Assembly: GCA_963807675.1 (NCBI GenBank)
Contig: CAWECP010000012.1
Coordinates: 310,001-374,000, forward strand
Source: Bog-473 sp963807675
Lineage (GTDB): Bacteria; Actinomycetota; Acidimicrobiia; Acidimicrobiales; RAAP-2
Direction: 5' to 3'
DNA length: 64,000 bases
The notes below the pieces were generated by a model. The model ran no database searches. It was not told where the DNA came from and saw only the letters and a program-made list of their open reading frames with translations. This document shows, one piece after another, positions 9,836-17,840 of this stretch. Positions within the stretch are counted from its first letter, which is position 1; the number at the start of each line of letters is the position of its first letter. The position numbers and the translations under genes were made by a program.

Positions 9836-9843
9836 GTGCCTGA
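9712..9843 (+). CDS. Possible 43-residue leader peptide overlapping the MaoC gene
   Basis: An ATG at 9712 follows the purine-rich GGGGTGGGG and opens 43 codons rich in Arg, Ala and Glu, with no recognisable domain. The TGA at 9841-9843 overlaps the GTG at 9836 chosen for the next gene, an arrangement that would allow translational coupling. No family is recognised, and in a genome this GC-rich a chance open frame of this length is common. Treat it as a candidate only. Confidence 0.2.
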   Translation: MTLGRPEASERSRFAKVDTVLRRSRAANRFAPYVGIEARLRRA

Positions 9844-11095
9844 CGCCATCACCGACGAGGGGGTGGCCCGGCTCCGGCAGCGGATCGGGATCGCGCGTCC
9901 GCACACGAACCCACCCCATTACCGGGTCCCCAACGAGGACGCCTTTCGCCATGTCGCGGAGGCCTATGGCGACGACAACCCCCTCTGGTGTGATCCGTCC
10001 TACGGCGCCGGCACCCGCTGGAACGGCCCCATCGCCCCCCCTCACCTGGTCGGCGGCGACACCCTCATCGGAGAGGACGAGGTCACTGCTCTCGAAGGCG
10101 ACACGAAGGCGCTGATGAAGGGCGACCCCCTCGGGGGCGTCCATGCCTTCTACTCGGGGTCGTTCCGGGAATGGTGGAACCCGCTGCGCCCCGGCATGCG
10201 GGTGACGCGTCGCAACGCACTGGTGGGGGTGCACGACAAGGTAGGTGACTTCGCCGGCCGGGCCGTCCACGAATGGCTGGCCGAGGTGTTCGCCGCAACC
10301 GACGGTCCCGTCCTCTCGGGGCAGTACCGCCTGATGATCCGGGCCGAGCGGGAGAAGGCGACCGCGCGCAAGAAGAACGACGAGGTCGAGATTCGCCCCT
10401 ACACCGACGACGAGATTGCCGCCATCGGCGCGGCGGTCGCGCAGGAGAGGGCGCAACGGCGCGGGGCGACACCCCGCTTGTGGGAGGACGTCAACGAGGG
10501 CGACGAGCTCCCACCACTCGTCAAGGGCCCGTTGCGGGTCACCGACATGGTCGTGTGGCACACCGGCATGGGCATGGGACTGTACGGCGTGGCCGCGCTC
10601 GGGCTGGGCCACGACCAGTTGCAGCGCATGCCCCGCTTCTTCGCGCCCGATGACCTGAACATCCCCGATGTGCAGCAACGCGTGCACTGGGACCCCGAAT
10701 GGGCCCACCGGGCGGGAAACCCCGCCTGCTACGACTACGGCCGCATGCGTGAGACGTGGCTGATCCACCTGTGCACCGACTGGATGGGTGACGACGCCTG
10801 GCTCTGGAAGCTGGACTGCCAGTTCCGCAAGTTCAACTATGTGGGCGACACCCACTGGATGCGCGGACGGGTCACCCGGAAGTACCTCGCGGGGGAGGGT
10901 GGACCTGCCGTCGACCTCGACGTCTGGGGGGAGAACCAACGAGGCGAGACGACGACGCCGGGCCACGCGACCATCCTGTTGCCCTCCCACGAGCACGGCG
11001 AGGTCGCTCTTCCGCAGCCGCCCGGCGGGGCCGCCACCTGCCAGGAGGCCCTTGACGCCCTGGCTGATCGTTTCGCGGGCGAGGAAAAGCAGTGA
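9836..11095 (+). CDS. MaoC-like / FAS1-type hydratase domain protein
   Basis: This protein of about 419 residues contains two hot-dog regions of the MaoC / FAS1-like dehydratase type. The N-terminal AYGDDNPLWCDPSYG and the AIGDE-like segment suit an N-terminal MaoC domain, and a second half holds the YDYGRMRETW region. Proteins of this build hydrate enoyl-CoA or act on bulky acyl-CoAs. The GTG at 9836 (VPDAITDEG) is preferred because homologues usually begin just before the ITDE segment. An in-frame GTG at 9785 is the alternative. Its stop overlaps the next crotonase start in GTGA, so the genes are translationally coupled. Substrate unknown. Confidence 0.75.
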   Translation: MPDAITDEGVARLRQRIGIARPHTNPPHYRVPNEDAFRHVAEAYGDDNPLWCDPSYGAGTRWNGPIAPPHLVGGDTLIGEDEVTALEGDTKALMKGDPLGGVHAFYSGSFREWWNPLRPGMRVTRRNALVGVHDKVGDFAGRAVHEWLAEVFAATDGPVLSGQYRLMIRAEREKATARKKNDEVEIRPYTDDEIAAIGAAVAQERAQRRGATPRLWEDVNEGDELPPLVKGPLRVTDMVVWHTGMGMGLYGVAALGLGHDQLQRMPRFFAPDDLNIPDVQQRVHWDPEWAHRAGNPACYDYGRMRETWLIHLCTDWMGDDAWLWKLDCQFRKFNYVGDTHWMRGRVTRKYLAGEGGPAVDLDVWGENQRGETTTPGHATILLPSHEHGEVALPQPPGGAATCQEALDALADRFAGEEKQ

Positions 11096-11901
11096 AGCCG
11101 TACCCCGACCTGCCGGCCGGCCTCACGCTCGAACACGACGGGCCCGTCCTGCGGCTACGGATCAACCGGCCGAAGCGCCGCAACAGCCTCACCGACGCCA
11201 TCGTCTATGCGCTGACCGACACCGTCGACGCGGCCGCCAGCGACGAGTCGGTGCGGGTCATCCACCTGGAAGGGGAGGGCGAGCACTTCTCTTCGGGCTT
11301 CGACCTGGCGGAGCGGACACCCGGTCCCGATCGCCCCCGGGTGGGTTCGGTGCACCGGCGCATGAACGCGCAGGTCAATCGCCTCATCCCGGCGATGCTC
11401 AGCTGCCAGACACCCATCGTCTCCACCGCCCGCGGCTGGGTCATCGGCCTCGGTCTCGACATCCTCCTCGCGACGGACTTCGCCGTGGTGGCGGACGACG
11501 CTCAACTCTGGGCTCCCTTCACGACCTTCGCCTTCACCCCCGACAGTGGCGCCAGCTGGCTCATACCCCGTCTCGCCGGCGTCGCCCGGGCCCGCGAGAT
11601 GCTCATGTTGGGGGAAAAGGTCTCGGGAGCAGATGCCGCGTCGTGGGGCCTCGTCCACCGCGCCGTGCCGGCCCATGACCTGGACGCGGCCTCGAAGGAG
11701 CTCGTCGATCGCCTGGCCGCCGCGCCGACCGTCGCGGTCGGGCTCACCAAGCTGTTGCTGCACCGTGCCCTCACCTCCGATCTCAACAGCCACCTGGCCG
11801 AAGAAGCGTGGGCGATGGAGGTCTCCAGCCGATCGGAGGACTTCCGGGAGTACGGGGAGGCCAGCAAGGAGAAGCGCATGCCCCGCTTCACGGGGCGGTA
11901 G
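11092..11901 (+). CDS. Enoyl-CoA hydratase/isomerase family protein
   Basis: This 269-residue crotonase begins at a GTG overlapping the MaoC stop. The oxyanion loop reads ARGWVIGLGLDILLATD. The catalytic region is FTTFAFTPDSGASWLIPRL, where the first Glu is missing and an Asp is present, as in PaaG-like isomerases. It could be a hydratase or a double-bond isomerase working on the product of the MaoC-like enzyme. It forms a two-gene unit with the MaoC gene, and a 61-nt gap separates it from the next CoA-transferase, which has its own promoter. Confidence 0.83.
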   Translation: MKPYPDLPAGLTLEHDGPVLRLRINRPKRRNSLTDAIVYALTDTVDAAASDESVRVIHLEGEGEHFSSGFDLAERTPGPDRPRVGSVHRRMNAQVNRLIPAMLSCQTPIVSTARGWVIGLGLDILLATDFAVVADDAQLWAPFTTFAFTPDSGASWLIPRLAGVARAREMLMLGEKVSGADAASWGLVHRAVPAHDLDAASKELVDRLAAAPTVAVGLTKLLLHRALTSDLNSHLAEEAWAMEVSSRSEDFREYGEASKEKRMPRFTGR

Positions 11902-11946
11902 CCGACCAGCGCACCGGGCGCGACCGGGAACCAAGCCCAGACCGTT

Positions 11947-11959
11947 GGATATAATATTC
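11947..11959 (+). promoter_or_regulatory. AT-rich dyad site 4 with -10 box of a leaderless gene
   Basis: The sequence reads GGATAT-A-ATATTC. TATAAT at 11950-11955 is followed by exactly seven bases and then the ATG at 11963, the spacing expected when transcription starts on the A of the start codon. The dyad overlaps the -10 box, so a bound repressor would block this promoter. Confidence 0.7.
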
Positions 11960-11962
11960 AAG

Positions 11963-13204
11963 ATGGAGTTCGCTGCGGCAGAGTCGGGCGCGGTCGCCGC
12001 AGCAGGACGGCCGCTCGAGGGTGTCCGCGTGCTGGCCATCGAGCAAATGCAGGCACTCCCCTACGCCACCCAGCTCCTGGCGCGTCTCGGTGCTGACGTG
12101 GTCAAAATCGAACCGCTCGCCGGCGAGCTCGGTCGGGCCTCGCTGCCGGCGATGTCCGATCCCGGAGGGCGCGCCATTGGGGCGACCTTCCTGCGCAACA
12201 ACCTGAACAAACGAACCATGTGCGTCGACCTGAAGCAGCCGGAGGGCCGCCAGCTCGTGCTCGACTTGGCCCCTCGCTTCGACGTCTTTGCGGAGAATTT
12301 CAAAGCGGGCGCCATGGATCGTATGGGACTCGGCTACGACGACATCGTGGCGGTCCATCCACAGGTCGTCTATGCATCGGTGTCGGGGTTCGGTAATTCC
12401 GTGCCGAGCCCTTACCGTGATTGGCCCGCGTTCGCTCCGATCGTCGAGGCCATGTCGGGTGTCTACGAAATGAAGCGCCAGGACGACCTCCCGCCGGTGG
12501 TGTCGCCCGTCGGTGCACTCGGCGACATCGGCGCTGCGCTGTACACCACCATCGGGATCCTGGCCGCCCTCAGAGACCGCGACCGGACAGGCCGTCCCGG
12601 ATACGTCGATGTCGCCATGCTCGACGCGGTCATGGCCATGACGGACATCGTGACCAACTACTGGTCGATGGGCATCGATGGCGGCGACTCGGGCGCGGTA
12701 ATCAACCATGGCTTTCGTGCCGCCGATGGCTGGTTCGTCATGCAGGTGGCCCGCGTCCACTTCTTCGAACGCCTTGCTCACCTCATCGGTCATCCCGAAT
12801 GGATTGGCGATGAGCGTTTCGCCACCCCGTACGGCTGGGTCCAGAACCTCGAGGCGGTCATCCGCCCGGCCATCGAGAAGTGGGCGGCTGGACGGAGCCG
12901 ACGGGACGTGTGCGAAGCCCTGAGCGAGGCCGGCATTGCGGCCGGCCCATGCGCCCGGGCCGAGGAGCTCGTTGCCGATGCTCACGTCACCGCTCGTCAG
13001 ATGCTGGTCGGCCTCGAACGGACGGACGGGGTCGACCAGCCGGTGCTGATACCCGGCAACCCGGCGCGGATCGTCGACCGGAGCGCCGGTGGTGACCGAC
13101 GGATCCCATGGCTCGGAGAGCACACGGACGAGGTCTTGCGCAATGAGCTCGGACTGACCGACGCCGCGATCGAGAGCCTGCGGTCGTCGGCGGTCGTCGG
13201 CTGA
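11963..13204 (+). CDS. CaiB/BaiF (family III) CoA-transferase
   Basis: This single-domain family III CoA-transferase (413 residues) has ADVVKIEPLAGELGR near the N-terminus, NKRTMCVDLKQPEG and a catalytic Asp in VDVAMLDAV. It would convert a free acid to its CoA ester using a CoA donor. The ATG at 11963 sits seven bases after a TATAAT box with no ribosome site between, so the mRNA is probably leaderless. The next gene, a FadD3-like ligase, starts seven bases after its stop, so both are expected on one transcript. Possibly the two enzymes act on related acids. Confidence 0.87.
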   Translation: MEFAAAESGAVAAAGRPLEGVRVLAIEQMQALPYATQLLARLGADVVKIEPLAGELGRASLPAMSDPGGRAIGATFLRNNLNKRTMCVDLKQPEGRQLVLDLAPRFDVFAENFKAGAMDRMGLGYDDIVAVHPQVVYASVSGFGNSVPSPYRDWPAFAPIVEAMSGVYEMKRQDDLPPVVSPVGALGDIGAALYTTIGILAALRDRDRTGRPGYVDVAMLDAVMAMTDIVTNYWSMGIDGGDSGAVINHGFRAADGWFVMQVARVHFFERLAHLIGHPEWIGDERFATPYGWVQNLEAVIRPAIEKWAAGRSRRDVCEALSEAGIAAGPCARAEELVADAHVTARQMLVGLERTDGVDQPVLIPGNPARIVDRSAGGDRRIPWLGEHTDEVLRNELGLTDAAIESLRSSAVVG

Positions 13205-13211
13205 TCCGACC

Positions 13212-14816
13212 GTGCCAGAGGAGACAAAGGCGAACGGCGTGCCGGCCGTTCGACCGCCCCGGACGATCCCCGAGGCTCTGCACCAGGCAGCCGAGCTGTA
13301 CGGGGACGACGAGGCCCTCGTCGACGGGGCGACCCGGCTCTCTTTTCGGGATGTGGCCGAACACGTCGACCCCGTGGCCCGCGCGCTCGTGGCGAGCGGC
13401 GTCGAGCGTGGCGACCGCGTGGCCCTGTGGGCACCCAACAGCGCCGCATGGGTGATCACGAGCTTCGCCGTCTACGCGGTCGGGGCGGTCCTGGTGCCGC
13501 TCAACACCCGCTACCGCGGCGAGGAAGCGGGTCATGTCCTGCGCACCTCACGGGCGCGCCTGCTCTTCGCCGTGACCGACCTGCTCGGGTCCGACCTGGT
13601 GGCGTTGCTGGCCGACCAACCCGCCCTCGACGCACTCGAGGAGATCGTGGTGCTGGAGGGGCCGCCGCGGCCCGGGTGCACGACCTTCGCCGAGTTCACC
13701 GCCCGGGCCACCGACGCGCACGGACGGGAGGTGGCCCGCCGCCGGGCCGCCGTGACCGAGGACGATGCGTCCGACATCATCTTCACCTCGGGCACCACCG
13801 GCAAGCCCAAGGGCGCTGTGCTGGGTCACGGCGCCAGTGTCCGCACCTACCTGGCCTGGTCCGAGCTGGTCGGTCTGCGGAGAGGCGACCGCTACCTCGT
13901 CGTCTATCCGTTCTTCCATACGGCGGGCTTGAAGTCCGGCGTGCTGGCCTGCGTCCTGCGTGGTGCGACCATCCTCCCCCACGCCGTGTTCGACGTCGTT
14001 CCGGTGATGGAGCGCGTGGCGTCGGAACAGATCACCATGCTGCCCGGGCCACCGACCGTCTTTCAGTCAATACTCAATCATCCGGATTTCGCGTCGTTCG
14101 ACCTGTCCTCGTTGCGTCTCTCGGTGACCGGAGCCGCCACCATCCCGGTGGATGTGATCCGCCGGATGCGCGACGAGCTGCGCTTCGAGACCGTCGTCAC
14201 CGGATACGGCCTGACCGAGACGACGGGGACGGTCAGCATGTGCCGTCATGACGACGCGCCCGAGGTGATCGCCACGACGGTCGGGCGACCCCTCCCCGGG
14301 GTGAGCGTGTGCATCACGGACGACGCCGGTCAGCCCGTGGACCCGGGAGAGCCCGGGGAGATCCTGGTCCGGGGCTTCAACGTCATGAAAGGCTACTTCG
14401 AGGATCCGCAGGCAACGGAGGAGGCCATCGACGGCGAGGGATGGCTCCGCACCGGGGACATCGGGATCCTCGGCACGGACGGCAACCTGCACATCACCGA
14501 CCGCAAGAAGGACATGTACATCGTCGGCGGGTTCAACGCCTACCCGGCGGAGATCGAGGGCATCATGGTCGGCCATCCGCAGGTGGGCCAGGTCGCCGTC
14601 GTCGGCGTGCCCGACGATCGTCTGGGCGAGGTCGGCGTGGCTTTCGTCGTTCCTCGTCCCGGGCACGCGGTCGACCCGGAAGAACTCGTTGCATGGTGCC
14701 GGGACCACATGGCGAACTTCAAGGTCCCACGGTCCGTACGCGTCGTCGACTCGCTCCCGCTGAATCCCACGGGCAAGGTGATGAAGTTCCAGCTCCGAGC
14801 GCAGCTCGCCGGGTGA
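13212..14816 (+). CDS. FadD3-like acyl-CoA synthetase (AMP-forming)
   Basis: This adenylate-forming acid-CoA ligase (534 residues) has the phosphate loop FTSGTTGKPKG near residue 195, GYGLTETTG, RTGDIG, DRKKDMYIVGGFNAYPAEIE and a C-terminal NPTGKVMKF. The overall pattern, including GDRVALWAPNS and PLNTRYRGEEA, is close to FadD3. In mycobacteria that enzyme activates the steroid C/D-ring propionate HIP. Identity of substrate is inference. It starts at a GTG seven bases after the CoA-transferase stop. A hairpin at 14833-14856 ends the unit. Confidence 0.88.
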   Translation: MPEETKANGVPAVRPPRTIPEALHQAAELYGDDEALVDGATRLSFRDVAEHVDPVARALVASGVERGDRVALWAPNSAAWVITSFAVYAVGAVLVPLNTRYRGEEAGHVLRTSRARLLFAVTDLLGSDLVALLADQPALDALEEIVVLEGPPRPGCTTFAEFTARATDAHGREVARRRAAVTEDDASDIIFTSGTTGKPKGAVLGHGASVRTYLAWSELVGLRRGDRYLVVYPFFHTAGLKSGVLACVLRGATILPHAVFDVVPVMERVASEQITMLPGPPTVFQSILNHPDFASFDLSSLRLSVTGAATIPVDVIRRMRDELRFETVVTGYGLTETTGTVSMCRHDDAPEVIATTVGRPLPGVSVCITDDAGQPVDPGEPGEILVRGFNVMKGYFEDPQATEEAIDGEGWLRTGDIGILGTDGNLHITDRKKDMYIVGGFNAYPAEIEGIMVGHPQVGQVAVVGVPDDRLGEVGVAFVVPRPGHAVDPEELVAWCRDHMANFKVPRSVRVVDSLPLNPTGKVMKFQLRAQLAG

Positions 14817-14832
14817 CCTCGGGCTCCGCCGG

Positions 14833-14856
14833 CCGGACGCGCTGTCGACCGTCCGG
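14833..14856. terminator. Convergent hairpin terminator candidate
   Basis: CCGGACG at 14833-14839 pairs with CGTCCGG at 14850-14856 around a 10-base loop. It lies between the convergent FadD3-like and TPP-fold genes. No T-run follows, so intrinsic termination is only possible. Confidence 0.4.
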
Positions 14857-16146
14857 TCAGGTCCAGGCCACGATCGGCCCGGCCGCCCCGATCATCTCCG
14901 AGAGCTGACGCGGGTCGGTGGCCAGGGTGCACAGGGAGTTCCCTGCCGGGAGTCCGCCGAGGACCATCCGGTGCAGCCGCCCCCGGTGGGCGTCGGCATC
15001 GAGGCGATCCCCGTCGGGGTCCCACGCCTCGACCGGCAGACCGATCCCGAGCGCGGCCGCCGCGTCCGCGATCATCGTCGTTGCCTCTGCGTCGGCGAGG
15101 TCGATCACGGCCAGCGCCGGACGGCCCGGATGGCGGAGCAGCGAGACCGCGACGCAGGCGGCGGCAAAACCGGGGGACGACGTGGACGGCACGATCACCG
15201 CCCCGAGGCGGGTGGTGCCGAGCGTCCGCGCCACCCAGAAGCCGGCCCCGCCGGCGTCGGCGGCGATCAGCGCACCCGCAGTGACGCACTCCGCGTAGTG
15301 CATGGTAACTCGGCTGGGTGGCAGCGGGGTCGCTGCGAGACCCCAACCCCGCTGCGTCACGTCGGCCAGACGGGACCGCAGCGGGGGCATGGCCCACGCC
15401 GAGCGCCGGCTGGGACCACACCGTTCGGCGAGCGGAGCCAGGCCGGCCGGAGGGACCGTGAGCGCCGGGGCCAGCCGCCATCGTTCAGCGGGAGACTCAT
15501 GCGGGTCCAGGCCGGTGGCGATGATCAGGTCGGCCCGATCGAGCCCGCTCAGCACAAAGTCGTCGGCCTGCAACCCGATCGTGGCCAGATGGTGCCGGCT
15601 CCTCCAGTCGAATACCCCTTTGGCTCCCCACGTGTTCAAGACGCCGACTCCAGCCGAGACCGCCAGGTCGTGCAGTCCAGGGACTGCCTTGTGCCTGACG
15701 ATGCCCGGGCCGGCCAGCACGACGAGGTCCGAAGCGCCGCGCGCGGCTTCGACCGTTTCGTCCGCCGGCTCCACCCAGGTGTCGTCGGATGCTGCGGGTC
15801 CGGGGACGGAGTCCTCGACCGGCTGAACTGGGTCCAGGTTGATGCGAAGCTCCACTTCGCCGAAGGACGACAAGGCCGGAGCGGCCGCCAGCAACGCCTC
15901 GGCCGAGTCAGCGTCGATGACCTGGCGGGGCCCGGGGTCGATCCCGGGCAACCAGAAGAGGCCGTCACCTCGGTGCGCCGCAGCACGCACCCCGTGGACA
16001 CGTTGGTGGGCCGCTGCGAACAAAGGGGCCACCGTGGAGGCCACCGGTACGACCTCGAGCGCTCCGAAGGGTGCCCCGTATGTCGCGTCGATGCCCGAGA
16101 GCATGGCGACTCGTCGCCACAGCTCGGCCGCCGGGACGACGGTCAC
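14857..16146 (-). CDS. TPP-enzyme-fold (acetolactate-synthase-like) protein, probably degenerate
   Basis: The 429-residue product resembles the central domain of thiamine-diphosphate enzymes: VLAGPGIVRHKAVPGLHDLA, then WGAKGVFDWRSRHHLATIGL and ADLIIATGLDPHES. It is about 120 residues shorter than acetolactate synthases. The N-terminal Pyr-like part is reduced, and the C-terminal part lacks the GDG...N metal/ThDP motif. It may therefore not bind ThDP, and its role is unknown. The start is taken as the GTG at 16146. An upstream open frame continues into the crotonase gene and is not likely coding. It is last in a minus-strand run of dehydrogenase, two crotonases and this gene. Confidence 0.6.
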   Translation of the reverse strand: MTVVPAAELWRRVAMLSGIDATYGAPFGALEVVPVASTVAPLFAAAHQRVHGVRAAAHRGDGLFWLPGIDPGPRQVIDADSAEALLAAAPALSSFGEVELRINLDPVQPVEDSVPGPAASDDTWVEPADETVEAARGASDLVVLAGPGIVRHKAVPGLHDLAVSAGVGVLNTWGAKGVFDWRSRHHLATIGLQADDFVLSGLDRADLIIATGLDPHESPAERWRLAPALTVPPAGLAPLAERCGPSRRSAWAMPPLRSRLADVTQRGWGLAATPLPPSRVTMHYAECVTAGALIAADAGGAGFWVARTLGTTRLGAVIVPSTSSPGFAAACVAVSLLRHPGRPALAVIDLADAEATTMIADAAAALGIGLPVEAWDPDGDRLDADAHRGRLHRMVLGGLPAGNSLCTLATDPRQLSEMIGAAGPIVAWT

Positions 16147-16177
16147 GAGGTGAGCTCGACTCCGGCGCAGCCCCGGA

Positions 16178-16987
16178 TCAACTCGCTCCGGACCCCTCAA
16201 TCGTGGCCCACCGGGGATCCCGCTTCTCGGCGAAAGCCAAAGGGCCCTCGACCTGGTCGGGATGTCCCCACATGGAGACCAGTTCCGTCGCCCCGGCCTT
16301 GCAGGCGTCGGTGAGCCCCTGCTCGAGCGCGCCCCACAGTGCCCGTTTCGTAGCCGCCATGGCGGCGGGTGAATTGCGGGCAATCTTCTCGGCCAGCGCC
16401 TGGGCCTCTTCGCGCAGGCGCTGCGGCGGGTCGACCACCTGGCTGATCATGCCCAGCGCCAGCGCGCGCTCGGCCGACATGCGCTCGTGCCGTCCCACCA
16501 GGGCCATGCGCAACACCGCCTCGAAGGGCATGCGCCGGGCCAGGCCGATCAGCTCGTACGCGGCCACCTGACCCACTGAGACGTGGGGGTCGAGGAAGGT
16601 GGCGTCGGAGGCCGCGATCACGATGTCGGCATCGGCGATCCAATGGAATCCCCCGCCGGCACAGATGCCGTTCACCGCCGTGATGACGGGCTTCCACACG
16701 TCGTTGTGCCAGGACGTGAAGTGAAAGTCGAACTTCTCGCTCGACTCGCGATAGCGCTCGAAACCAAGGCCGTCGGATGCGATCTCGACCATATCGGCAC
16801 CGGTCTGGAAGGCCTTGCCCTCCCCGGTGTGGACGATGACCCGCACCGCGGGGTCGGCATCCAATTCCTTCCATGCCTCGGCAAACTCGTCCCGCATCGC
16901 GTTGTTCATCGCATTGAGCCGCTCCGGTCGATTGTTGATCAACCAGCCCACCGGGCCTACCCGCTCGACCTTCAGGGTTTCATACAT
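16178..16987 (-). CDS. Enoyl-CoA hydratase family protein, tandem copy A
   Basis: This 269-residue crotonase has NGICAGGGFHWIADADIVIA for the oxyanion hole. At the catalytic positions it reads FLDPHVSVGQVAAYELIGLARRM instead of the standard Glu-containing motifs. It therefore belongs to an atypical subfamily whose reaction is uncertain. From about residue 115 onward it is nearly identical, in protein and DNA, to the next crotonase upstream (17019-17840), while the first 110 residues differ strongly. This points to tandem duplication followed by divergence or local gene conversion. The ATG at 16987 begins MYETLKVERVGPVGW, matching the paralogue. Confidence 0.83.
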   Translation of the reverse strand: MYETLKVERVGPVGWLINNRPERLNAMNNAMRDEFAEAWKELDADPAVRVIVHTGEGKAFQTGADMVEIASDGLGFERYRESSEKFDFHFTSWHNDVWKPVITAVNGICAGGGFHWIADADIVIAASDATFLDPHVSVGQVAAYELIGLARRMPFEAVLRMALVGRHERMSAERALALGMISQVVDPPQRLREEAQALAEKIARNSPAAMAATKRALWGALEQGLTDACKAGATELVSMWGHPDQVEGPLAFAEKRDPRWATIEGSGAS

Positions 16988-17018
16988 CGCTGCGCGTTCC
17001 TCTCATGCACGGTCGACG

Positions 17019-17840
17019 TCACGTTTCCGCGGTGGATCTGGTCGTCGGAACGGCCCACTGGGGATCCCGCTTCTCGGCGAAGGCCAAAGGGCCCTCGACC
17101 TGGTCGGGATGACCCCACATGGAGACCAGCTCGGTGGCGCCGGCCTTGCAGGCGTCGGTGAGCCCCTGCTCGAGCGCGCCCCATAGGGCGCGTTTGGTGG
17201 CCGCCATGGCGGCGGGTGAATTGCGGGAGATCTTCTCGGCCAGCGCCTGGGCCTCCTCACGCAGGCGCTCGGGCGGATCGACGACCTGGCTGATCATGCC
17301 CAGCGCCAGCGCGCGCTCGGCCGACATGCGCTCGTGCCGTCCCACCAGGGCCATGCGCAGCGTCGCCTCGAAGGGCATGCGCCGGGCCAGGCCGATCAGC
17401 TCGTAGGCGGCCACCTGACCCACCGAGACGTGGGTGTCGAGGAACGTGGCGTCGGACGCCGCGATCACGATGTCGGCGTCGGCCACGAAGTGCAGCCCGC
17501 CACCGACACACATGCCGTTCACCGCCGCGATGACGGGTTTCCACACCGCGTTCTGCCAGGACGTGAGGCGCAGCTCGGCCCGCCGCGTGCGCCCGGACTG
17601 CTTGCGAAGGGCGTCGGGGTTCCGGCTCAGCTGGACCACATCGAGGCCGGTCTGGAACGCGCCACCCTGCCCCGTGTTCACGATGACCCGAACATCGGGA
17701 TCTTCGTCGAGTTCGCGCCAGGCCGCTTCCAGCTGGTCGAGCATGTCGGCATCCATGGCGTTCCCGGCCTCGGGGCGGTTGAAGATGAGCCAGCCTACGG
17801 GCCCATCGCGTTCGACCAGCAGCGTCGAGTAGGCGTTCAA
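17019..17840 (-). CDS. Enoyl-CoA hydratase family protein, tandem copy B
   Basis: This 273-residue crotonase is paralogous to copy A. The TTG at 17840 is preferred: it overlaps the stop of the acyl-CoA dehydrogenase in TTGA and gives NAYSTLLVERDGPVGW, which lines up with the start of copy A. An in-frame ATG at 17861 would overlap by 25 bases. The oxyanion region is NGMCVGGGLHFVADADIVIA, and the catalytic region has the same atypical HVSVGQVAAYELIGL. Being coupled to the dehydrogenase, it probably acts on the desaturated product of that enzyme. Confidence 0.82.
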   Translation of the reverse strand: MNAYSTLLVERDGPVGWLIFNRPEAGNAMDADMLDQLEAAWRELDEDPDVRVIVNTGQGGAFQTGLDVVQLSRNPDALRKQSGRTRRAELRLTSWQNAVWKPVIAAVNGMCVGGGLHFVADADIVIAASDATFLDTHVSVGQVAAYELIGLARRMPFEATLRMALVGRHERMSAERALALGMISQVVDPPERLREEAQALAEKISRNSPAAMAATKRALWGALEQGLTDACKAGATELVSMWGHPDQVEGPLAFAEKRDPQWAVPTTRSTAET

